This document shows positions 53,911-64,000 of a DNA stretch of 64,000 nucleotides, piece by piece (position 1 is the first letter of the stretch; every line of letters starts with the position of its first letter). The DNA lies in assembly GCA_963819175.1 (NCBI GenBank), contig CAWFVJ010000001.1:124001-188000 (forward strand), given 5' to 3'. Source of the stretch: CAWBRT01 sp963819175. GTDB lineage: Bacteria > Acidobacteriota > Terriglobia > Terriglobales > Acidobacteriaceae. The translations under genes were made by a program, and so were the position numbers. Under the pieces are notes generated by a model that made no database searches, was not told where the DNA came from, and saw nothing but the letters and a program-made list of their open reading frames with translations.

Positions 53911-54698
53911 GCATCCTCCCCGCACGGGTTACGTGCGGTTCGTTTTCCACTGGATGAGTCAGTGTAGTGTCTGGCGAAGGTGTTCCGCAAGCCGAAGAGT
54001 GTCTGTTTCTGTCCAAGTTGAACTCGACTGCTGCGGCAATCGAAGGCCGGCCGCGCCGCGATGACGAGAGTGCATCCCGCAGGAGATGAAAATCGGTCCG
54101 CCGTGCAGTCATTGTCCCAGCACGGCTTTTGAGCCACACCCCGGTTGGTGGTAGAATTCTTTATCCGCGCTTCGGGAGCAAGCACGGTTGACGGCTTTGT
54201 CGTGAGTTGCTATAGTGAATTGGTTCTGCGAGTTTGATTGGCTTGCCTGTAGCGGTTCTGGTTGAGCTGTAGAAGTCATGGCCCATGACGCGCTTGCTGC
54301 GTCGGTAGAAAAGGGCTCCCTCGCTGAAACGATCTGCGCTGCCTTTCGCCCTATGCGAAGGGGTATGCAGGTCAAGGCTGCGAAACGGAGTATCGGCCCC
54401 CTGGGATGCCGCGGTTGTTTGCGGTGGGGATTGGTCTAGGTGCCACCGTCGCTAGCTCGTAAATCTTAAGGAAACTCCACATTCTCCGCGTTGCGGAGAA
54501 GTATGACCGGGCTCAAGAGCCAGGTCAGCCCGGATGGTTGTGAACCTCAACAGACGCAAACGGCGTCTGCCGGGGAGCCGGACGCAGAAACGCGAACGCG
54601 CTAGATGAGCCGGAGTGCGCTGGTACGGTGTGCGATGGCGGGGCGACGAGCGCTTTCTGATGGCGCGGATTGCGCGCCGGATACAAGGAGCTGCAAGA
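53911..54698. other. Upstream region of the str operon, no gene seen
   Basis: 788 bases between the divergent lipoprotein and rpsL. No supportable coding frame. The part 54480-54590 contains several hairpins listed separately; promoters of both directions should lie here. Confidence 0.5.
54482..54585 (+). promoter_or_regulatory. Structured leader of the str operon (mutually exclusive hairpins)
   Basis: TTCTCCGC/GCGGAGAA (54482-54500); CCGGGCT/AGCCCGG (54507-54533) enclosing GCTCAAGAGC; CAGACGC/GCGTCTG (54551-54569), which competes with GCGTC/GACGC (54563-54585). The arrangement resembles an attenuator or a ribosomal-protein binding leader. Inference from base pairing by eye. Confidence 0.4.
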
Positions 54699-55070
54699 GT
54701 GCCTACGTTTAATCAATTGGTCCGCCAGGGTCGCACGGCGCCGCGGTACAAGACGGCGAGCCCTGCTCTCCAGGCCTGCCCGCAGAAGCGCGGCGTGTGC
54801 ACTCGCGTGTACACCCAGACGCCCAAGAAGCCGAATTCGGCTCTGCGCAAAGTTGCTCGTGTTCGTTTGACCAACGGGATCGAGGTCACGACCTATATCC
54901 CCGGCGTCGGCCACAACCTTCAGGAGCACTCGATTGTGCTGATCCGCGGCGGCCGCGTGAAAGATTTGCCGGGAGTTCGCTATCACGTGATCCGCGGTAC
55001 GCTCGACTCGGTTGGCGTGGCCAATCGCAAGCAGTCGCGGTCCAAGTATGGGGCGAAGCGTCCCAAGTGA
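54699..55070 (+). CDS. rpsL: 30S ribosomal protein S12
   Basis: 123 residues. GTG 54699 with AAGGAG nine bases upstream gives M-PTFNQLVRQGRTAPRYKT. KPNSALRKVARVRLTNGIEV and GVRYHVIRGTLDSVGVANRK are diagnostic; PKKPNSALRK includes Lys43 and GGRVKDLPG includes Lys88 (E. coli numbering), the streptomycin-sensitive state. First gene of the operon. Confidence 0.98.
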   Translation: MPTFNQLVRQGRTAPRYKTASPALQACPQKRGVCTRVYTQTPKKPNSALRKVARVRLTNGIEVTTYIPGVGHNLQEHSIVLIRGGRVKDLPGVRYHVIRGTLDSVGVANRKQSRSKYGAKRPK

Positions 55071-55075
55071 CGCTG

Positions 55076-55127
55076 TTTCGCGGCGTCTGAGCCGCGAGGC
55101 GTCATCCCGAGCGTAGCGAGGGATCTG
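55076..55127 (+). repeat. 52-bp direct repeat in the rpsL-rpsG spacer, unit 1
   Basis: TTTCGCGGCGTCTGAGCCGC, then GAGGCGTCATCCCGAGCGTA. About 90% identical to unit 2 at 55165-55216. Contains the GTCATCCCGAGC core of the dispersed repeat family. Confidence 0.75.
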
Positions 55128-55164
55128 CTGATAGGAAGGCAAGAGCTCGCTGCGGTCATCAGGT

Positions 55165-55216
55165 TTTCGCGGTGTCTGAGCCGCGAGTCGTCGTCCCGAG
55201 CGCAGCAAGGGATGTG
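55165..55216 (+). repeat. 52-bp direct repeat in the rpsL-rpsG spacer, unit 2
   Basis: TTTCGCGGTGTCTGAGCCGC, then GAGTCGTCGTCCCGAGCGCA. See unit 1. The two units lie within the transcribed spacer of the ribosomal operon. Confidence 0.75.
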
Positions 55217-55269
55217 TGTTGGATGTTCAGTCGGCGTTAGCGCCGAGCAGCGAAAGAGAGTTTTTTAGG

Positions 55270-55740
55270 ATGCCTAGAAAAGGACATGTTCCGAAGCGTG
55301 AACCGATACCCGATCCGGTTTACAACTCCACGCTGGTCAATAAATTTGTCAACTCCATGATGTGGGGTGGCAAGAAAAGCACGGCGCAGGGAATCTTCTA
55401 TCAGTCCCTGGAAAACCTCCAGCAGAAGGGCGGCGACGAAGCCCTGAAGTTGTTCAAGAAGGCGGTTGAGAACGTGAAACCGCTGCTGGAAGTCAAGACA
55501 CGCCGCGTCGGCGGCGCGAACTACCAGGTGCCCATCGAGGTGAATCCCGACCGGCGCACTTCGCTGGCAATCCGCTGGCTGCTGACCTACGCGCGCGGGC
55601 GCGCGGAAAAGGGCATGGTCGACAAGCTGACCAACGAACTGCTGGATGCGGCCAACGGCAAAGGCGCAGCCATCAAGAAGAAGGAAGACGTACACCGCAT
55701 GGCCGAGGCCAACAAGGCCTTCGCTCACTACCGCTGGTAA
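55270..55740 (+). CDS. rpsG: 30S ribosomal protein S7
   Basis: 156 residues. ATG 55270 (MPRKGHVPKREPIPDPVYNS); frame extends upstream through the repeat but only this start matches the family. VNSMMWGGKKSTAQGIFYQS, VGGANYQVPIEVNPDRRTSL and AIRWLLTYARGR are typical. Ends NKAFAHYRW. Confidence 0.97.
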   Translation: MPRKGHVPKREPIPDPVYNSTLVNKFVNSMMWGGKKSTAQGIFYQSLENLQQKGGDEALKLFKKAVENVKPLLEVKTRRVGGANYQVPIEVNPDRRTSLAIRWLLTYARGRAEKGMVDKLTNELLDAANGKGAAIKKKEDVHRMAEANKAFAHYRW

Positions 55741-55828
55741 CGGCGATAGCGCGCCATTGCGGGCGGAGCGCTAAAACCAGCGCGGGCCTATGTCCCGTGC
55801 GATGACAAGTAAGGATTAGAAGGAAGTT

Positions 55829-57928
<2,100 letters not shown>

Positions 57929-58032
57929 TTCAGTTTGGCGGGATGCTCAGGCGCATTCCGGGTAATAGTACTTCACAAGGTTTTTCGGTGCGAGCCGAAG
58001 CGGCTCGCCGGTGAATTGAGGAGCTTTGAGCA

Positions 58033-59220
<1,188 letters not shown>

Positions 59221-59386
59221 GAAGTTCTGAGTGGGCGGGATAAAGCTTCCCGCTCGAGAGGTCAGGCATCCGGCGAAAGGCCGGCCAGGGAAAGATGGAC
59301 GGGCGTGAAGATCGAGCGCCGGTCCAGCGAAGCAGAGCAGTGAACTTGCTGAGCCCTGGTAAAACGATCTTTTGAGAGACACCACT

Positions 59387-59716
59387 GTGATTGGTAAAGA
59401 GAGAATTCGGATCCGATTGAAGGCGTACGACTACCGCGTTCTGGATCAGTCGACGGGCGAAATTGTCGAGACGGCGCGCCGCACAGGCGCTCAGATTGCC
59501 GGACCGATCCCGTTGCCGACGGTCAAGAATAAATACACGGTTTTGCGCTCACCGCACGTCGACAAAAAATCGCGGGAGCAATTTGAGATCCGCACTCATA
59601 AGCGTTTGCTCGACATACTGGAGCCGACGCAGCAGACGGTTGACGCGCTGATGAAGCTGGATTTGCCGGCCGGCGTCGATGTCGAGATCAAGGCGTACGG
59701 CAAGGAACATAAATAG
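59387..59716 (+). CDS. rpsJ: 30S ribosomal protein S10
   Basis: 109 residues. GTG 59387 (MIGKERIRIRLKAYDYRVLD) chosen because family members start just before ERIRIRLKAYD; TTG 59372 adds five residues and is possible. RRTGAQIAGPIPLPTVKNKY and SREQFEIRTHKRLLDILEPT confirm S10. First of the S10 segment. NusB partner. Confidence 0.96.
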   Translation: MIGKERIRIRLKAYDYRVLDQSTGEIVETARRTGAQIAGPIPLPTVKNKYTVLRSPHVDKKSREQFEIRTHKRLLDILEPTQQTVDALMKLDLPAGVDVEIKAYGKEHK

Positions 59717-59727
59717 AAACCGCTTGA

Positions 59728-59758
59728 GCGGGCGAGATCCTTCGCTTCGCTCAGGATG
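59728..59758 (+). repeat. Partial GATCCTTCGCTTCGCTCAGGATG repeat
   Basis: GATCCTTCGCTTCGCTCAGG then ATG, the half-site of the GTCATCCTGAGC family, in the spacer between rpsJ and rplC. It can form a small hairpin. Confidence 0.5.
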
Positions 59759-59843
59759 CCGGCAGCGGGCTCAGACGCCCGCTAGACGCCGGCACCTACA
59801 GTGCCAGCGGCGGTAACGCAGGCATGATGAGGAGAAGAGACAA

Positions 59844-60591
59844 ATGCCACTGAATGGAATTCTTGGGAAGAAGGTCGGGATGACCCAGCTGTTCGACAGC
59901 AAGGGCGAGGTTCGTCCCGTGACCATACTGCGAGCCGGTCCCTGCGTCGTGACGCAGTTGAAGACGGCCACGCGCGATGGCTATGAAGCCGCCCAGATCG
60001 GGTTGATTGAGTTCGTCAAAGAATCGCGCCTCACGCAGCCGATGAAAGGCCACCTAGGGAAGCACAGCTTGCCGCCGGTGAAGTATCGTGCGGGAGGTGG
60101 CGATCATTGCCGACACAGTCGGCGCGGCTGGCCAACCGGCCGGAAGCGATGGCGTGAAGGTCGGCGACAAGGTGTTGGTCGACCTGTTCGAAAGCGAAAA
60201 GTTCGTGGATGTTTTGGGCACCAGCAAGGGCCGTGGTTTCGCGGGCGTGGTTCGCCGGCACGGCTTCGGCGGCGGACCTGCGGCTCACGGGCACATGTTT
60301 CAGGTGCAAGGCTCGATTGGCGCTTCGTCGTATCCGTCACGGGTGTTCAAAGGAGTTCGCATGTCGGGGCATATGGGAAGCGAGAGCGTGACGACGCGCA
60401 ATCTGCGCGTGCTCGGAATCGACAAGGAAGAGAATCTGCTGGTGATCGAAGGCGCTGTGCCGGGCCCGAAGGACGGCTACGTACTGATCACCAGGGCGAA
60501 GAAGCCGCCGAGAGAGCGTCGTGGTTTCGCCGGCGCCGGCACGGTTGATCCGTTGAAGGCTTCCAAGCGCCAGTCAGCTAAGAAGAAATAA
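59844..60591 (+). CDS. rplC: 50S ribosomal protein L3 (frameshifted)
   Basis: About 248 residues after repair. MPLNGILGKKVGMTQLFDSK and VTILRAGPCVVTQLKTATRD, then a frame break near 60089 where TATCGTGCGG has one extra C; the other frame continues VREVAIIADTVGAAGQPAGS, GTSKGRGFAGVVRRHGFGGG and HMGSESVTTRNLRVLGIDKE. L3 is essential and single-copy, so the break is almost certainly a sequencing or assembly insertion. Ends KRQSAKKK. Confidence 0.97.
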
Positions 60592-60675
60592 ATCTGAAGA
60601 GGTGGCGGGCCGAATGGTCCGCGCCGTAATGACCGGTGGAGACTTGATCGCCGGGTAGTTGGAAGAGAAAACCTT

Positions 60676-61341
60676 ATGGCAACCATTGATGTTTTGGATC
60701 TGGCCGGCAGTAAAGTGGGCAGCCTCGAGTTGGCCGACGAGGTGTTCGGTGCCATCAATGAGGACTTGCTCTGGGAAGCGGTGAAGCACTACCGCGCCGG
60801 ATTAAGAGCTGGCACCCACGCCACCAAGAATCGCAAGCTGGTGTCGGGATCGGGCAAGAAGCTGTGGAAGCAGAAGGGGACCGGACGCGCCCGTGTCGGG
60901 TCGATTCGTTCGCCTCTTTGGCGTCACGGCGGCACGATTCACGGACCGCAGCCCCGCTCCTACGATTATCAGTTTCCGCGCAAGAAGGTGTTGGGCGCGT
61001 TGCGTTCGGCGCTGGCAGCCAAGGCGGCGGATGGCAAGCTGACGGTCGTCGAGGCATTCGACCTGAAGGACGTCAAGAGCAAGGGCATGCGCCAGGCTCT
61101 CGGCGCACTGAAGGCCGACAAGACCGTATTGCTGGTCGAAGCGGGCAATCACGAGAACCTCAACCTGGAGTTGAGTTCCCGTAACCTGGCGGGCGTGGAA
61201 ATGTTGTATGGCCCCGAAGTTCACGCCTATCACTTGCTGCGTTACGACCGCGCAATTTTCTCCCGGCTTGCGCTGGAGAGACTGCAAGACTCGCTGAAGG
61301 CATCGGCGCCTAAGCGGGCTCGAAAGGCGGAGGTGGCGTAA
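60676..61341 (+). CDS. rplD: 50S ribosomal protein L4
   Basis: 221 residues. MATIDVLDLAGSKVGSLELA, RAGLRAGTHATKNRKLVSGS, GTGRARVGSIRSPLWRHGGT and GPQPRSYDYQFPRKKVLGAL are family blocks, the last part being the extended loop. C-terminal extension SLKASAPKRARKAEVA is basic. Stop overlaps the rplW start (TAATGG). Confidence 0.97.
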   Translation: MATIDVLDLAGSKVGSLELADEVFGAINEDLLWEAVKHYRAGLRAGTHATKNRKLVSGSGKKLWKQKGTGRARVGSIRSPLWRHGGTIHGPQPRSYDYQFPRKKVLGALRSALAAKAADGKLTVVEAFDLKDVKSKGMRQALGALKADKTVLLVEAGNHENLNLELSSRNLAGVEMLYGPEVHAYHLLRYDRAIFSRLALERLQDSLKASAPKRARKAEVA

Positions 61342-61637
61342 TGGCGAAGTCTGCGTATGAAATCATCCGCCGTCCGGTAATCACGGAGAAGGGTCTTGGC
61401 GCGAAGGAGACCGAGCACACGCTGGTCTTCGAAGTCTCAGTAAGAGCTTCCAAGACGCAGATCAAGGAAGCTGTGCAGTCGATCTTCAAAGTCAAGGTCG
61501 ATCAAGTCCGTACGGCAACCTTTGAGGGCAAGGAACGTCGCCGGGGAAAGTTCACCGGCTATCGTCCCGACTGGAAGAAGGCCTACGTTCGGCTGAAGGC
61601 GGGCGAAAAAATGCCTGAGTACGCCGAAAACGTCTAG
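61341..61637 (+). CDS. rplW: 50S ribosomal protein L23
   Basis: 98 residues. MAKSAYEIIRRPVITEKGLG, RASKTQIKEAVQSIFKVKVD, RRGKFTGYRPDWKKAYVRLK. Overlaps rplD by one base. Exit-tunnel protein that binds trigger factor and SRP. Confidence 0.97.
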   Translation: MAKSAYEIIRRPVITEKGLGAKETEHTLVFEVSVRASKTQIKEAVQSIFKVKVDQVRTATFEGKERRRGKFTGYRPDWKKAYVRLKAGEKMPEYAENV

Positions 61638-61749
61638 GCAGTTCCCAGGGTGTAGACGGGGAACGATTTTGATAGTCGCGTGAAGCACGGCGCGACAAAC
61701 TGGGCGGGAATACGGTTTTCCGGTATCCGCCTGGAAGAAGAGAAGAGCT

Positions 61750-62574
<825 letters not shown>

Positions 62575-62629
62575 CGCAGGCTGGCGGGCGCAGGCCCACA
62601 CGAAACCGAAGGAACTGAGAACTGAGTTT

Positions 62630-62923
62630 ATGGCACGTTCAACCAAAAAGGGTCCGTTCATCGACACCCACCTGTTGACTAAGGTGGAGGGCATGAATGC
62701 GCGCAACGAGAAGAAGGTGCTGCGCACCTGGTCGCGCCGTTCGACAATCATCCCGGAAATGCTGGGACACACGTTGGCCGTTCACAACGGCAAGAAGTTC
62801 ATTCCCGTGTACGTCACCGAGAACATGGTGGGCCATAAGCTGGGTGAGTTCAGCTTCACGCGCACCTTCAAGGGACATTCGGTAAAGGCAGCTGCCGAGA
62901 GCACGGCAAGACCGGCGAAGTAA
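62630..62923 (+). CDS. rpsS: 30S ribosomal protein S19
   Basis: 97 residues. ATG 62630 (MARSTKKGPFIDTHLLTKVE); upstream in-frame codons are not conserved. TWSRRSTIIPEMLGHTLAVH and ENMVGHKLGEFSFTRTFKGH identify S19. Confidence 0.97.
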   Translation: MARSTKKGPFIDTHLLTKVEGMNARNEKKVLRTWSRRSTIIPEMLGHTLAVHNGKKFIPVYVTENMVGHKLGEFSFTRTFKGHSVKAAAESTARPAK

Positions 62924-63009
62924 GCGCCAGGGCGCGCGGGAAGTCTCCGCGTGCTGCCCGCGAGCCGCCGAAAGGCAGCAGCGTGGCAAGATTTGAAGGG
63001 ACAGAGATC

Positions 63010-63498
63010 ATGGAATTCACTGCGAAAGCCATGTTTATGCGCGTTTCGCCGCAGAAGGCCCGCCTGGTGCTGGACCTGATCAAGGGGCTGCGAGTGGAGC
63101 AGGCATTGAACACGCTGGCGTTCACCAACAAGCGCGTGGCGCCGCTGGTTCACAAGCTGCTGCGTTCGGCCATTGAGAACGCCAACTACATGAACCAGGA
63201 GAAGGGCGTCGAAGTGGACGTCGACCGCCTGTTTGTCAAGCGCGCCGTCGCCAACGAAGGTCCGCGCATGAAGCGAATTCGTCCGGCTCCGATGGGACGC
63301 GCGTACCGTTATCAGCGGCGCATGTCGCATCTGGAGATTGCGGTTGCCGAAAAGCCGGGAGCAGTCCCGGCGGCAGGCCAAGCGGCGGCAGCGCCGGCCA
63401 AGAAGGCGGTCCGCAAACCACCGGCGAAGAAGGCAGCCGCCAAGAAGGCGCCGGCCAAGAAAGCGCCTGCTAAGAAGCCGGCGAAGAAAAAGAAGTAA
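63010..63498 (+). CDS. rplV: 50S ribosomal protein L22 with Lys/Ala/Pro-rich tail
   Basis: 162 residues against about 110 in E. coli. ATG 63010 (MEFTAKAMFMRVSPQKARLV) chosen over 62983 by family start. Core: AMFMRVSPQKARLVLDLIKG, ENANYMNQEKGVEVDVDRLF, RPAPMGRAYRYQRRMSHLEI. From about residue 116 a tail of repeated AKKAPAKK units follows (VPAAGQAAAAPAKKAVRKPP to PAKKPAKKKK), histone H1-like and likely unstructured, binding rRNA. The core lines the exit tunnel. Confidence 0.95.
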   Translation: MEFTAKAMFMRVSPQKARLVLDLIKGLRVEQALNTLAFTNKRVAPLVHKLLRSAIENANYMNQEKGVEVDVDRLFVKRAVANEGPRMKRIRPAPMGRAYRYQRRMSHLEIAVAEKPGAVPAAGQAAAAPAKKAVRKPPAKKAAAKKAPAKKAPAKKPAKKKK

Positions 63499-63609
63499 CA
63501 GCCGCGGACGCGGTTGAAGGGCGTATTCCGGGCGGCAGCGCCGCGGGGATTCGCGAGCGAATTGTGACTGAGCGCGGCAGCAATGTCGGCGCGGAGAAGA
63601 GAAGGAAAT

Positions 63610-64000
63610 ATGGGACAGAAGGTCCATCCATACGGATTCCGCCTCGGCTACACCAAGCCTTGGAAAGCGCGTTGGTACATGGATCGCGACTTCGACAAGT
63701 TGCTGATCGAAGACATCAAGCTGAAGGAAGAGCTGAAGGAGAAGCTCAAATCGGCCGGTGTCAGCTCGATCGAGGTGGAGCGTCCCGGCAACAAGCTGCG
63801 GGTCATCATCCGCACGGCGCGGCCGGGCATCATCATCGGACGCAAAGGGACTGAAATCGACAAGCTGAAGCTGGAGTTGCAGAAGCGCACCAGTCGCGAG
63901 GTGTATGTCGATATCCAGGAAGTGCACAAGCCCGAGCTGGACTCGCAACTGGTGGCCGAATCAATCGCGCTGCAACTGGAAAAGCGCGTTGGATTCCGCC
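63610..64000 (+). CDS. rpsC: 30S ribosomal protein S3 (N-terminal 130 residues; runs off window)
   Basis: MGQKVHPYGFRLGYTKPWKA, then LRVIIRTARPGIIIGRKGTE, the KH-domain GxxG-type loop (GRKGTE), and LVAESIALQLEKRVGFR at the right edge. ATG 63610 behind GAAGGAAAT. Incomplete because the window ends. Confidence 0.97.
   Translation, partial: MGQKVHPYGFRLGYTKPWKARWYMDRDFDKLLIEDIKLKEELKEKLKSAGVSSIEVERPGNKLRVIIRTARPGIIIGRKGTEIDKLKLELQKRTSREVYVDIQEVHKPELDSQLVAESIALQLEKRVGFR

Noticed and set aside
60080..60095. Programmed frameshift in rplC
   Set aside because: No slippery heptamer or downstream structure, and no such mechanism is known for L3; an inserted base is simpler.

Overview
The window reads as ordinary chromosome of a soil-type member of the Acidobacteriota. 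The main reasons are a VWFA-related protein of the kind abundant in that phylum, an Ig-like/beta-propeller surface lipoprotein, many short palindromic repeats built around GTCATYCYGAGC cores, and a high-GC gene set with a str-S10 ribosomal operon. Genus or class cannot be fixed from the sequence alone. No phage, IS transposase, CRISPR array, tRNA or rRNA gene was recognised.

Layout. Positions 1-5.7 kb hold the end of a phenylalanine hydroxylase, a decayed MBL/PaaI remnant, and a sulfur/metal module (NifX-like protein, PadR regulator, CoA-disulfide reductase-rhodanese, SO_0444/ArsP-type permease, small CxxC thioredoxin-like protein). From 5.8-8.0 kb an ECF sigma factor and its zinc anti-sigma factor lie between two Spy-like periplasmic proteins. 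Then come a Tat-exported DapA-family protein, MntP, and a complete RND efflux system (10.2-16.1 kb). On the minus strand are an MFS transporter and a kdp potassium-pump operon (kdpC, B, A, F, an extra 28-residue membrane ORF, and kdpE; 18.2-23.8 kb). A split chromate transporter is divergent from it. From 25.3-31.6 kb a minus-strand run carries a TRAP transporter, a two-subunit CoA-transferase, a MaoC hydratase and an SDR: a plausible uptake, CoA activation, hydration and oxidation pathway for an organic acid.

From 32-44 kb are single genes: a cysteine synthase-like enzyme, an orphan ModA-like binding protein, a probable NlpC/P60-like secreted protein, the VWFA protein, a second CoA-transferase pair, a response regulator, a Crp/Fnr protein, a soluble histidine kinase, a siroheme-pathway dehydrogenase and a small P-loop kinase. 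This part also contains most copies of two MITE-like repeat families. From 44-51 kb are trxA, lexA, a TPR/degenerate-GGDEF protein, hydroxyacyl-CoA dehydrogenase and enoyl-CoA hydratase, a VOC-lumazine synthase fusion, nusB and a PCP_red-like small protein. A large lipoprotein follows on the minus strand, then the str-S10 operon rpsL-rpsG-fusA-tuf-rpsJ-rplC-rplD-rplW-rplB-rpsS-rplV-rpsC runs off the right edge.

The sequence carries many single-base frameshifts (about two dozen), including one in the essential gene rplC. I interpret most as assembly or base-calling indels rather than pseudogenes, and I give each affected gene as one feature with the break position. The most interesting items are the 28-codon ORF and the KdpE-like operator in the kdp operon, the VOC-RibH fusion, the two repeat families with shared ends, the CoADR-rhodanese/permease module, and the TRAP/CoA-transferase/MaoC/SDR operon.
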